From positions 137,844,998-137,908,997 of the forward strand of contig OY829326.1 of the NCBI GenBank assembly GCA_963691655.1: a stretch of 64,000 bases of DNA, read 5' to 3'. Of the stretch, positions 11,253-23,459 are shown piece after piece. Within the stretch, counting starts at the first letter, position 1, and each line of letters opens with the position of its first letter. The translations under genes were made by a program, and so were the position numbers. The notes under the pieces are model-generated. The model worked only from the letters and a program-made list of their open reading frames with translations, had not been told where the DNA came from and did no database searches. The DNA is from Toxonevra muliebris. Taxonomy: Eukaryota > Arthropoda > Insecta > Diptera > Pallopteridae.

Positions 11253-11950
11253 TTAGGCTGATGTTACACGGTCAATGTTTTGCTGTCAATGTTTTTTGTT
11301 TTTACACTCTTTTTATCGTTTTGTTTGATGTCCTGTTACACTATCAATGATTTGCTGAATGTTATTTTTTGATACTTTTATCTGCAACTATGTTTTTCCA
11401 ACTAAAAAGTATTTAATTGTATTTTGAAGTGAATGAAAATTTAACAATTGGATTGGAATTGGATGGAAAATAATTATAATGACAATATGGGATAATGTTG
11501 GTGGAAATAGCAACAAATTATACAAAAAAAAGATTGCATTTATATATGAAAAACGCAGAAAAATAATCTTTGAAATTTGCGAACCGCCACTTTGTTACTT
11601 GGCCATTGAATTACCATGTTTTTATAAAAATTATTAAGTAGTTTTTTAAACAGTACTCATTTTCATAAACAAACAAAAGCGAACAACGCAAAGGGTGGCA
11701 AAGAAAAAAAATGTATTTATAAGTTAGTAAAAAGTCTAGTATTTTCATAAAATATTAGTATTTTCCAATAAAATGCAACAGTGTATATGCAGCAATCCCA
11801 TTTTATTTGAAGTGATACAGGTTTTTTTCGTCACTAAAAAAGTTTGAAGTGAAATGAGTTCATTCTCTCTTTTGCTCAGTGTTCATTTTTCAAAACAACA
11901 ACAAATTAATTGTTTGACAGCAAAACATTGATCGTGTAACATCGCCCTTA
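11253..11950. mobile_element. Harbinger-like MITE with TTA target duplication
   Basis: Terminal inverted repeats of 34 bases lie at 11256-11289 and 11914-11947. Both contain GATGTTACACG followed by TCAATGTTTTGCTGTCAA, and about 31 of 34 bases match. They are flanked by TTA at 11253-11255 and 11948-11950. A 3-base TTA (TWA) duplication with GG-starting repeats is typical of the PIF/Harbinger superfamily. The 692-bp body has no transposase. A sub-terminal partial copy (TGTTACACTATCAATG, near 11334-11349) repeats the end motif internally. The closely matched ends suggest a fairly young insertion. Confidence 0.85.
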
Positions 11951-11984
11951 TTGACTAGACTCAAGTCAAAAAATTTCCTTTCAG

Positions 11985-12125
11985 CAGCAGCTGAGCTACC
12001 ATATGAGGATTGGCATTGCTAGGCAAGAGATGGAGCCATGTAGAAAAGTTTGTGGGCAATGCCAGTAGCTTACAGCGCCGCCTGCACGCAAAGTTTTTCG
12101 ACTCGACAGATTCACAAGCGCAACC
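11985..12125 (+). other. GC-richer island of unknown role
   Basis: About 140 bases with clearly higher GC than their surroundings, starting just after TTCCTTTCAG (a good 3' splice-site shape) and including CAGCGCCGCCTGCACGC. A short open stretch follows the AG but stops soon, and no strong 5' splice site is visible. It could be a non-coding exon, a conserved regulatory element or a transposon scrap. Confidence 0.25.
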
Positions 12126-12129
12126 AACT

Positions 12130-13735
12130 TAATTGTAATTGTTGTTGATCTTGTTATTTTCACAGCATTTTAACGTACTTTTATTTGCCCAATTTGTTTT
12201 CTTTGATATTTAATAATAAACAAAATCCTAAAAACTAAAATCAGTACTCGTATTAATTTCTGCATATAGAAAGAGTATTCTCTTTTTTTTTTGTATGTTC
12301 CGGAGATTGAACCTGGTGAGTAGAATTTAAAAAACTAACGAAATCAATTATGTCTAAAAAAAAACAATTTGTTAATATATGCCTATATATTATTGACTTT
12401 ATGCCTTTTTACTACATAAATACAATTTCAAAAGGTATACAAATTTCTAAATAATGACATCTTTCCACATACATATTTAATTATTTTTTCCTCCAACAAA
12501 CTTTTGCATATTTGTGAATATAAATTCATTTATTTTGGATGGTGCAAACGGCGATAGATGGATATTTTTTTCATATTTTTTTTTGTGCAAAAGGCCTTCA
12601 ACCTTACCTTGTCTTATGACACAAAAGTTTGCAATAAAAAATGAAAAAAAAAAAACTAAAGTACTTTTTGCATAAAAAATGTTTATGGAATAGAATACCA
12701 TATTGCAGAATGAATGAATGGAAGAAGAATGAAATTTAGCTAGAATGGATGTTTCCTGCCTTCAACTTCAAAACTGCAGGCAGGTGCACGAAGATATTTT
12801 CATCCATATTCATGCAGTTCTGTCACATTTCTGGCTGGCACTTCAACTTTTTCGCAATTTGATTGCATTCATAATAATTTTTTTTTTGCTTCACTTCTTT
12901 GTCGTTATTTCTTTCTTTTTTTGTTTGGCTCATTTTTATGCGCTGAAACTAAAATGACATTGCTGCATATATTTTACTTAGTATAAAGTTTATTTCACAT
13001 TTTTTTTTTTTTTTTCATTTTACAATTGTAAGGAAAAAAAGAAAATATAGATTTAGATAAAGTTACCTAAAAATATGCAAAAATAAATGATATTAAACAA
13101 ATCGGGGTTGAAAACTTCTTTTCTGAGTACAAATTTTATTCATATTTTTTTATTGCATTTTTTAAACTGCAATTTATCTTTATCTTCCTCTCAGTCTCTT
13201 TCACTTTATTCTAGCTGCACTCATTGTCCGTGCGTATTTCTGTGTGCGTGAATACAAATTGCAATTTTATTCATTTTTTTCTTTACTTAAATTGCCAATT
13301 AAATTAAATTGTATGAAATATTTTTATTTTTACACACAATCAGTATAAATAAAATAAATGCATATTTATGACAAAAGCAAAATAAACATAAGTATAAAAA
13401 AGAGGGAATTAGTTATAGTCATCTCTAGAGCATCGCGTTGGGAGAACTTTCGCAGATAAATATCGCTGGCGCTCCAATTGAGGTATGAGTGTAGAAAGGT
13501 AAGCGGTGAATACAAAGGGAAAAAACTACTACTATTTCTAACATACTTAAATTATACTCAAAATGATGCTCATTTAGTTTAATGTTAATACCTTTTCTAC
13601 TACAATCTACTCTACTCCATTGGAAGAAGGTACTAAAACCCATACATATATGCATGTGTGTGTGAAGCTGGGGTCAAATTACAGTAATACTAGAAAAAAA
13701 GGCATGGTAATTGAGTAAGATAATGCGAAGGTTTT
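12130..13735. other. AT-rich DNA, no gene seen
   Basis: Dominated by A and T runs (T runs at 12280-12292 and 13001-13016). Open frames here are low-complexity, and no motif is recognisable. Confidence 0.6.
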
Positions 13736-13745
13736 CCAAGACACT

Positions 13746-13775
13746 TTTATTTTACTTTACTTTACTTTACTTTAC
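13746..13775 (+). repeat. (TTTAC)n microsatellite
   Basis: Five perfect TTTAC units from 13751 to 13775, preceded by one imperfect unit. Confidence 0.95.
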
Positions 13776-14248
13776 TAAAATTGTAATAGTTTCTAGGGTG
13801 CACTAAAATAAAGTGCAGGCATTAAGGTAAACAAGGAAAAAAGTATGATGAAGGTAATGTTTGAAAAGTTTTGTTAACCAACGAGATTATCAAAGTTTTG
13901 ATGAACAGATGATGAAGTAAGCATAAAAAAAATAAAAAAGAATAAGCTAATTAGAGTTATTTGTACAGAATAGTTACTACAAGTTTGTGTAATTGGTATA
14001 ACTGCTGCTCTCTTGAGGCACATGGATTTAAAAGCTTGAAACTAGCGACCATATTTGAAGCTAACAATATACTAGTGCAAGGCTGCAAAATTTATGTATT
14101 CATAATCTATCAGTTTTAATTAAGTTCAAAGCTTAAACGAATCGTTTTACCATTCAACACTTTGCATAATATTAATTGGGCTCAGGAAGACTGGAAATGT
14201 AACTTTTATAATGCAATCTGTATTTAATATAATATTAAATAGAAATTA
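13776..14248. other. AT-rich DNA, no gene seen
   Basis: Nothing recognisable apart from short A-rich runs. Confidence 0.55.
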
Positions 14249-14289
14249 ATGCCCTCATTGGGCATTAATCAAACAAATCAAATTAAAAA

Positions 14290-14490
14290 ACAAGGTTCTG
14301 AAAGTGAACTCTTGTACTGGCGTTTTAATCCTTTCGGGACCATAAGGAAACCAGAGGAGATAGCGCAAAACCGAACCCGACAGGATTTCTCTGAGCCCCA
14401 TTTTGTTTTTATAATTTTTCATCAAAACATAAGTTTTGCGCATCTAAAAGCCAGAGTTTTTATGGACCACCGGCGCCCCTATGACCCTCA
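14290..14490 (-). repeat. Dispersed repeat, inverted second copy
   Basis: Read on the minus strand this segment gives the same landmarks as 8668-8870: an ATTGAGGGTCATAGGGG-type start, a GGTTTTGCGCTATCTC middle, and TTTCCTTATGGTCCCGAAAG near the end. The open frame on the plus strand across it (14249-14641) is therefore inside a repeat and not evidence of a gene. A short related string (GGTCCTGAAAGGGTTAAAA) also occurs at about 15814. Confidence 0.7.
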
Positions 14491-14689
14491 ATTAGAATTT
14501 TTTACAAACTTTTTTAACACATTTTTATTAGATACTACCTTTGCTTTTTTGCCCAGCTCTGCTATCTGGTCCGCTGACAAAGTTTGGATAATGCGGAATT
14601 TTGTCTCAAAAAAAGAACCTCGAGCTAGTAAAGAAAGGTAGTAAAAAAAATAATAAAAAAAGTAGTAAAAAAAGTATTAAAAAGTCATT

Positions 14690-15230
14690 GTACAAAATTT
14701 TAGTACTGGACTATACATAAATGATTCCAGATATATACCGTACTACAAGAAGCTCCTGAGATATCTCGTCATGTATATTCAGGTTGTATTGGAGATGCCA
14801 CACCCACTTGACATTAAAAACTCACACGCCACTATAATCTTGGTATTGATAAATAATACTTACTTACCAAATCTTAGTACCGTACTACAAATGCCCGCTG
14901 AAATATCTCATAATGAATATTGAGGTCTTATGGGAGGTGCCACACCCCCCCTTCCAATTTCACTCAAATTTCCTGTAGTATAGCATTGTCAAACAACGTC
15001 GTTGTACGAAATTTCAGTACTATATTGTGTATGATTCCAGATATATACTCAAATAATGATTTGTATGGGAGGAACCATGCCCACTTTTCCGAGCCCAAAT
15101 TTTTCCCACACAATGCCGTGTACAAATATTAATTTCTTGGTACCGTACTACAAACGGTTCCTAAGATGAAAATTCAGGTTTGTATGGAAGGTACCACGCC
15201 CACTTCTCTAATCCTCGTTATGAATATTGA
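14690..15230 (+). repeat. Degenerate tandem repeat, about four units
   Basis: Units share CCGTACTACAA followed by a CCTGAGATATCTC-like string and then GTATGGGAGGTGCCACACCC-like sequence. Unit cores occur near 14740-14810, 14880-14950, 15040-15090 and 15140-15205. A copy on the minus strand lies at 41215-41460. No product is recognisable. The repeat is probably part of a widespread transposon of this genome. Confidence 0.65.
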
Positions 15231-15409
15231 CTTCAGGCCTCATAAAAATATTGTCAAAATTGTGAGCGATTGGAGATTAGTAAAAATATTTTTTTATTTC
15301 TTTTTTTGGTTTTTGTTATTTTTAATTTGGAAAAAATTTGTTCTTCCAAATGTTGCAGCTCATATTTTTGGATTTATTATTAAGTTAAATAGAACAATAA
15401 TGCCAGAGG

Positions 15410-15525
15410 AATAAGAGAAGTCATAGAACAAGCAGTTCAGATGATAGTTTCGGAGCTCGCTATGGTTCCTTATCAGTGATCCTTGTGATAGTTTCCTTAT
15501 TCCAACAATCAATAAGCGAAAATAT
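15410..15525. repeat. Repeat shared with 25290-25370
   Basis: AAGTCATAGAACAAG followed by GATAGTTTCG and CTCGCTATGGTT parallels AAGTCATAGAACAAG, GATCGTTTCG and CTCGCTACTGTT at 25300-25360. It is a dispersed repeat of unknown class. Confidence 0.5.
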
Positions 15526-15939
15526 TTTAAAGTAGATGAGAATTACAAAACAATACCTTCACTGATTCGTATTTTTGAATGGAACTACCACTACTATTAT
15601 ATAAACTGATTTGCTTGTTCTATAAACTTTTGGTATTCTTTTGGCATAATATATTCATTAGACCTATCTATTTTAATACAAATTTCTAGACCTTGTTGAT
15701 AATAGTTAAAGAGCAATCAATTTTCTTTTCAATGAATACAAATTTATTAAAATCAGTGCAATAGTTTTTGAAAAAAAAATTAAAAAAACTAACATTGGGT
15801 AACCGCTGATCAATGGTCCTGAAAGGGTTAAAAGCTTACTTCTGAATATTTTTAAATTATTTTGATAAAATAAAACCCAAAACCCTTGATTAGATTTATG
15901 TTTGAGGTAGTTTAAGTGTTCAACGACTTGTAATAAAAT

Positions 15940-17010
15940 TTTTAAAGGACTATTTTTTTGTCTTTTATTGGTGTTGATGCAAATCATCTAAACGATTATT
16001 TTATATCTTCTCTATCAGGCTCAACTAACTCGGGTACTATTTTCTCTGGAAATTGTGTTGATACAACTTTCAATTTCTCTGCAGTTACTGGAATTGTCAC
16101 TAATAGTTTTATGAAGATTAAGTCCAACGCAATAGGTGCTGATGGAGTATCACCCAAATTCTTAAAATTAATTATGCCATTTATTATTACTTCCATCACA
16201 CGCGTAATCAATCATTGCTTTACCGCCTCATGCTTTCCTACAAAGTGGCAGTGTAGCATTGTGATTCCATTTACTGTCTAAAGTTTTTGAAAGTTTGATG
16301 GCGATTCAAATTTCTGCGTATCTGAATTAAAATAAGCTACTAAGCCCCCTTTAGTCTGGGTTTTGACCAAGGCACAGTTGTTCCACTGCAATGGTAAAGA
16401 TTTTGGATGACATTACGATTTCCTATGGAATAATTTACTGACTTTACTTTGTTTGTTAGACTTTTCTAAAGCATTTTACAGTGTGAACCATTTATTATTG
16501 TGTGACAAGATTCAGCATTTCTTTGGGTTTTCTGAGTGTGCTACTAAGTTACTGGGCTGTTATTTATACGCACGGGTACAGCGGGTTAATGTTGGTTACA
16601 AGCTTTCTGATGAAAAAGTAATTTGGTCAGGTGTTCCTCAGGGGTTTTTTCTTGGTCCTCTTCTGTTTTCTATGTTTATTAATGACGTTTTTTCTGTTTG
16701 TAGTCATGTTACAATGGATGCGTACGCTGATGATATACAGTTATATCTCTCCCGTCGTATCGGCCTTGTTGAAGATTTGAGTCACGAAGATTGAGTTAAC
16801 GAAGATTTAAACGTGATCTTTGAATGGACTAATAAAAATGATCTCTGCCTTAATGCCGTTAAATCGTTTGTGCTCCCCATACATAGAAACAAAATTATTT
16901 TGTGTGATATGCCTCCTCTTTATATTGGTCAAGTGCAGTTGCAGTTCGTATACACATCCTGACTTCCAATCCCTCCATAAGTTATAGATTGCTCTGAACT
17001 TTGCCACTAG
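15940..17010 (+). mobile_element. Degraded LINE RT, CR1/Jockey-like
   Basis: Plus strand. Around 16100-16265 the translation gives KIKSNAIGADGVSPKFLKL and CFPTKWQCSIVIPF, the RT finger region. After a small deletion comes LSKVFESLMAIQISAYL (about 16277-16325). From 16453 it reads LDFSKAFYSVNHLLL, then SGVPQGFFLGPLLFSMFIND (about 16625-16685), then the catalytic YADDIQLYLS (about 16720-16755). The part after that decays quickly and no C-terminal domain is found. Stops and frameshifts between these blocks show that it is dead. No RNase H is visible, consistent with CR1/Jockey-like lineages. Confidence 0.85.
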
Positions 17011-18415
17011 TTATGTTTTCGGTTTAAGAAAGTTTGACCATATATCCAGCTGGAGAAAAGACATACTTGGCTCTGACTGAAACTGCATTTTTTCACTCGA
17101 ACAAATGGGATTTCATTAGGATTTACACTTCAATTTTTCAGCTATTGAGCAATAGTATTCAATTTTTTTTTGAACTTTTAACGGAAACGCAATGCGGGTT
17201 TTTACCGCTCAACAAAACTTCAGTGCCATCTGAAAATGTTCTGAATAAAACTTTAATTATCATGGAGAGGCCTGTGATCTAAGGGAGTTACAATATTAGT
17301 CCCAATAATCTAACTAGAGAAACTCTAGCTTTCATTTCGTTTCACGTTGTTGCTGTTTCTCTTAGTTTTATAAAAAAGAAACGCTCTTGTAGATATAACT
17401 TTACAATTCTGGAGAAATTTATTGGGACTTAATAAGAAAAGCCCAACAAAGAGGCGCATTTTTATCAATTTTCTAATCATAACCATTTATCTCCCTTCCC
17501 CTTTCCTCCATTCTTTCAACTTTAAAATTAACTTTACAAACTCATCCTCTCAGCCTCTCTCAACGGCATTTGTGAATTGATTTAGAGTACACTCTAAAGC
17601 ATGATAGATTTCATTAGCTCTGTACTCCTTAATCAAACTATGTATTTACTTTTTTGATGAACTTACAAATCTAAATGAGAGTCAACAAAAACGAAACAAA
17701 ATTACTTTAAAAATAGAGAAATTGAATTTGAGTTTTACGAAGTTGTATGCACAACGTTGATTGAACTTCTTTGTAACTTACTTCATTTGCAACTAGATGG
17801 CATTTTTCGTGTGAACTCGCTTCATCGTGTGAATAAAATTAAAAAAAAAAAAATACGAAAATCTAAAACTTGCAACTTGAAAGTTAAAAAAGAAAATTTT
17901 AATTAAATTAGTGTGAGAGAAATCTTTTTCCTAATTAAACTGCTTGCTTCATTCACTACTATGACTCGGTGTTGTGAGCATGTGTGTGAGCACTTATACA
18001 TACATATATAGCAATATACGTTCGAAGAAAGTGTTTAATTAAAGTTTTTACCCTTCAGTCAGTTTCATTTCCGGGCCTTTGTTAAATTTGTTACTAAATA
18101 TTTTCCTCATTTATTTTTACTTTTTCATTGCATAGTTTTTGTCACTGTTGCATTTTATTTGTGTGCATATGTATGTGTGTGTGTAAATACTTTACTTGCC
18201 ACTGTACTATGTATTTGTGAAGTTTATTTCGATTTATTGCAGAAATTCATTGGAAAGTTTTTCCCTTTTAGTGCAAAGTTTAAATTTAATTTAAACGAAA
18301 ATTTAATTGCACTTTATAATGTGAGTGTGTGTATGTGTGTGTGTCAAGATACTAAAATCTGAGAAATAATATGAAAAGTACACTTGACAAAAACTTATAA
18401 ATAATGATCTGATGC
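17011..18415. other. AT-rich DNA, no gene seen
   Basis: One open frame at 17034-17282 has no recognisable motif. Short TG tracts lie at about 18168-18183 and 18322-18344. Nothing else is supported. Confidence 0.5.
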
Positions 18416-18419
18416 GGTA

Positions 18420-18760
18420 AAAGAATACCTCAAGAGGCCATTGCTTTGTAGGAGTTGGTGATAAGAAACTACAGGGGAAGAGAGAGTATATTGTAAGGAA
18501 GTGTTTGAAAAAGGTCTGGCTAATTATAATAGTGCTAAGGCTGAAAAGAAATACCCTGAATTGAAAGAGTGAGCCCAGTATGACCAGTGAAGACTTCGAC
18601 GCAGTTATGACGGTGACGGGTGACGCAATATAATGTTAAATACGGCCTCCTCTACGGTGGGAGTAAGTCCCATGACAGAGATGAGAATGCTTTGATAGGT
18701 GCAATTTCTACATACCAATCTGTGACGGCAGTTTTGACTCACCTGCAAAAAAATAAAAGA
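18420..18760. other. Less AT-rich stretch, unrecognised
   Basis: This stretch is richer in G and C than its neighbours and lacks long homopolymers, which suggests older transposon or exon-derived sequence. No frame gives a motif I can name. Confidence 0.3.
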
Positions 18761-19724
18761 AAAGAAAACAGATTTATTATTATTACTGTAACAATACAAT
18801 ATTTTCTTACAGTGTACTAGTTACATTTCAAACATAAGGTTTATTAGAACATAAGAACAATGAGGCCAACACTTAGAAAGTTTAAGAAAAAATGTTTGTA
18901 CAAATTTTCTTCTTACTTATAAGGTGTGGTGCAGAGCAGAGCAGAGAGGAAAGAAAAGGGCAGCAGGCGGACGCCAGATGGGTTATCCGTTTATTAAGTA
19001 TGTTAGTAACGGCAACAAGAACAAACTTCAGTATTTTCTACTACAATATGCACACTTGCACATGTTTTTTTTTTTTTTTTTTTGCAACACTGAAGCAACA
19101 TTTATTGATTTGAAAATGAAAATAAAATATTCCTGTAGTATATGTATGTATAGAAAATGGCCCAGTAGGTAAAAGTTTGACAAAGTATGTAGTTTACCAC
19201 TACTACCTATATACATTCTATGTTATATAACTTTAAGCGCAGTTGATTAAATTAGTAGTTTTGTAGGTACTCGAAAAGTTTGCTGCTTCGGTTTCTTTTC
19301 TTTGAAAAATGTATTTGAAAACTTTTGAATATTTGAAAGAAAAAAATAAAAGTAAGCATTAAAATTGCAATTTTCAAATGTGCGTAAGTAATAAGAAAAC
19401 TTAGTTCGTTCGTTCGTCCGTGAGGTTAGAAAATTTATATTTAATTTAAAGAATTTTTCTTAACTTTTACATAGTGTAGGTACGTAACAAGTTGTAGTGC
19501 ATACTTTCTTTAATATAATAAACTTTAACGCACACTCATTAAATTACATAAGTATGCAAGTATGTATTTATGTATACAGTGATTCACATATTCATTAAAT
19601 TGTTTTCTTAAGTTGTATTTTATAAGGTAGAATCTGCGTATACGATACTTAATGCGTAGTTTAATCAAACAGCATTCAAAAGTAACTCTTAAATCAGTTT
19701 TGGTTTGAGATAATTACAATTAGC

Positions 19725-21190
19725 ATTCATGAATCATGTATGTTTCATTCAAAAAAAAGGCAAAAAGATTTAAAAGGCACTTGTGCATTTTATGCGATCA
19801 AGCAGTGCATTGATTCAACAAAATCGGTCTCAAAAAGTAATGAAAATTATATTTTCACTAAGAATGTGATGGTTCCGGATTGAATATTTTCATTCAACGA
19901 CTCAAATATTCAATAAATTGTTTTCTATAGTTAATAATTATAAGATAATAATTGAGCCAAAAACTTCGAGCCCATTATGAATTAAAAACTTAAAGCTTTC
20001 GTTCATGAGTCATTTAAGAGTCATGAATCTTTGACCCTAAAAAGATTTTCAGGCATTGTTTTGAAAAGGTTTATGGATTTTACACGATACTGAATATGAA
20101 TAAATGCATTTTGGATTTACTACTTCACGTTATAAGCCCAAAATGTAATAAAGTAATGAAGAAATGCAGGTGAATCGATCCCGAAAAATTATACAAATCA
20201 TGCACTCACTAAGAAAGCAATAGTTTTGGATTGGATATTTTTACTCAGTGACTCAACTATTCAATAAAATGTTTTCCATTCTTATATTTTATACGCTAGT
20301 TGTTGATCCCAAAATTCGTCAGGCTTAGTTCTATCAAATTCCAGCCCGAAACATCTGTTAAATTCATTTTGTATGAAAAACTTAAAATTTCCATTCCTGA
20401 GTCATTTGTGAACCATGAATGTTTGACCTTAAAATGACTTTCAGGCGTTGTTGTGAAAAGATTTTTGAATATTTTTACTCATTGACTCGAATTTTCAATA
20501 AAATGTTGCATAATTTATACAGTAGTAATTGACTGCAAGATTCGCCAGGGTTTGTTCTAACAAGTTTCATCCGAAAGCATCGATGAAGTCCATTTTCTAT
20601 GAAATATTGGCAACTTACATTAATGAGTCATTTATTAATCATGAGTTTTGACACTGAAATGACTTTCAGGCATTGTTCTGAAAAGATTTTTTAGTTTTAC
20701 GTGATACTGTATATGAATGTATGTAATCTAGATTCATTACTTTACGACATAAACTCAAAATGCAGTTAAAGTAGTGAGCTGATGCAATTGAACCGATTCA
20801 GAAAAGTGGTACAAGTCATGCACTCACTAAGAAAGCGATGGTTCTGGATTGACTATTTTTACTCAGTGACTGAAATATTCAATAAAATGCTGTCTACAGC
20901 AACATTTTATACAGTAGTAATTGACTTCAAGATTCTCCAGGCTTTGTTCTATCAAGTTCCATCTAAAAGCATCGACTAAGTCCATTTTCTATGAAATATT
21001 GACAATTTTCGTTCATGAGTCATTTATGAGTCATAAATGTTTCATCCTAAAAAGACTTTCAGGCATTTTTATAAAAAGATTTTTTAGTTTTACGTGATAC
21101 TGTATAAGAATGAATGTAATCTAGATTCATTATTTCAGATGCAGTCAATTGATCTCAAAAAGTAGTAAAAATCATGCTCTCACTGGGGTA
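19725..21190 (+). repeat. Decayed tandem array with TGAGTCAT motifs
   Basis: About five units share, in order: a GAGTCAT-bearing block, CTTTCAGGCATTG, TTTTACGTGATACTG, TTCACTAAGAAAGCGATGG-like and GACTCAAATATTCAATAAA-like strings. The CTTTCAGGC landmark occurs near 20050, 20442, 20667 and 21056, giving full units of roughly 390 bases and one short unit of about 225. Perfect TGAGTCAT occurs at 20006, 20398, 20624, 21016 and 21027. The first unit (about 19728-19925) is the most diverged. Confidence 0.75.
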
Positions 21191-21199
21191 AAAATATGA

Positions 21200-23225
21200 C
21201 TCTGAAACGGGCGTTTTTCTTATTGAAATTTTTATACCATGGCAATAATTTTAATAAACTTCAGGGAGCGAAAGAAAAAAAAATAAATAACACCGGAAAA
21301 AGTTTTCAAGTCATAAGTACCAAAAGTTTTGATGCGATGAATTTATGTTTTTGAAATAACACCTACCTTGCTAGAAACTTAGTGGTGATTCAGAACAAAG
21401 ACTTCAAAACAAAACTTAAAAAAAAAATAAAAGAAAAACAATAATTTCGGGGAAAAAACTTTTAGTCATACATAATGAAATTTTTAATCCGATAATATTT
21501 TTGAATGATTTTTTTCTAATTTAATTTAATATCTTAAGTTCAGCAATTTATAAATACTCTCGGTAAGTGACTTCTCATTTTAAAAACTTTATCTTATACT
21601 CTAACATAAAATGTTAAGATGTTCGTAAATCATCCTCTGAATTAGTTATTAATGAGTATTCAGGGCTAAACGTTTGAAGCGAAAAAAAGATAGATAGAAA
21701 CAATCCCGAATTATTTTGATCGTTCTTAAAAATGCTAAGTTCCACAGAATCAGAAACAAAAAAATGTTGCATTCATATCATTATAAAAAAATATCTGAAG
21801 ACTCTACCCTACCGTAAAATATTAAAAGAAAAAGGACTCTGGACATGAAAACCAAGTGGATTTTATGTGATTTTATGCTTGAATGTATCAAAATTTGAGT
21901 AATATATATTATGGGTTGGAACTTTATCTCATCAATAAGTTGTATAAGTCATTTTTTTTTATGACTCATAGAACTCATAGAACTGAAGTGGAAGCAATGA
22001 AAGGCAATGATTGAATATAAAACACTTGATCAAATGTATGAGTCACTGTATTTAAATATTTAGTTAACCGACATACGAGTAGATATGCAAATTCATCAGA
22101 AGCTAAATACAGCTTTTATAACTAACAACAACAACATTAAATACTTAACAATGTTGTTAGCTATAGAGCGAGCATCCTATGGCAACTTAATGTATTTTTC
22201 ATTTTTATGATGTTGATGTCGTTATTTTCATGTTGTTGTTTAGTGATGATATTGTTGTTACTATGCTGTTACTGCTGTTGTTGTTGTTGTTTATACTGAC
22301 ACTACGACGGCATAGAAACTTAATTAATTTTTACAGTTAATTGAATTGTAATGCTCCATTACAGTTTCAACAGTACATACATACATACATATTTAGTACA
22401 TTACAATGGCAACACTGTTAGAAAGCGATGCTGACGTTGTTGCTGACGTTGAGGACGACAACGAGTGAGTGGAAGTATGTACATACATATATAAGTGGGA
22501 GGAAGGAAACTGTACTAGTGGAATGTGGCGTAGTCATTTTAGAATTGAAATTGCTGCCTGCCTCCTCCTTGTGTTTTTTTCTTTTTGTACTGTTTTTCTG
22601 TTTGATGAATATAAACTCAATTAGGGGCATACATTATGCTATAGTATTAACTGACAAAAATATTTTAACATTGTAAAATGTTAAGTATTTTACTATTTTA
22701 AAAGTTAATTTTATGTTTTTTTTTAAAATTAATTGAAAATGTCATTAAACCAGACAGACTGAAAATTCTTATATAATTTAAATTCTCATTTAATTAATAG
22801 GGCTAGGCACAAAAATTGTTTGTTGTGGTCAATTAATGTCAATGGCAACAAATAACAAATACAAAAAAATATATGCAAAAAATTTCTTATTATTAAGCAT
22901 TTGAGATTTATATAATATTTTCATTTACATTTTCCTAATGGGTGTTTGTTTTATGTTTTTATTTTTATGCTTCAGTATTTTATTGGTAATTAGATAAATT
23001 TATGCACGCTTTTTAAAAAGAATTTATAATTAATGCAGGGAATTTATTTATGAAATTGAAATGTTTACGCATGTTAAAATTTTAAGGCCTTAAGCAAAAT
23101 TACAAATGGTTTCCTAGAAGGTTAAGGAGAATGATGAAATTATTCTTAAGGACAAAAAATATTACAAAAAGAAGGGAAGCATTCTCACATCCCAAATATA
23201 ATATTTCGGAAAATTATCCTTTAAA
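21200..23225. other. AT-rich DNA, no gene seen
   Basis: It contains a TGT/TGC-rich stretch at about 22203-22292 (Opa-like simple repeat) and scattered A runs. No coding motif is visible; the open frame at 22428-22676 has no recognisable homology. Confidence 0.55.
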
Positions 23226-23229
23226 TGTG

Positions 23230-23450
23230 GAGGACTTTTATGGACTTGTTTTTAGAATAATGTGTGATTTGAGTTTTGTTCTAAAGTTTAATCTGAATTT
23301 GATGTAATTTTTAGTATGAGCTTATAGCTTAATTCTGGTCTCTTTTATGGCATACTTTTGATCCCATTTTCGACCAGACTTTGGTGTAATTTCGGGTCTG
23401 CTTTTTGCCCGAGCTTCGGCTTAAATATTGGTCTGATTGACGTATGATGT
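23230..23450. repeat. Degenerate GTCTGAATTTTGG-type minisatellite
   Basis: About 20-base quasi-repeats of the form TTTTGGTCTGAGTTTTGATC, such as GAGTTTTGTTCTAAAG, AATTCTGGTCTC and CGACCAGACTTTGG. The same kind of repeat fills 42960-43270 and the hAT-type element at 58847-59484, so this may be a decayed relative. Confidence 0.5.
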
Positions 23451-23459
23451 ATACTGTAC

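Noticed and set aside
14249..14641. A 130-codon gene
   Set aside because: It overlaps the inverted copy of a dispersed repeat also present at 8668-8870.
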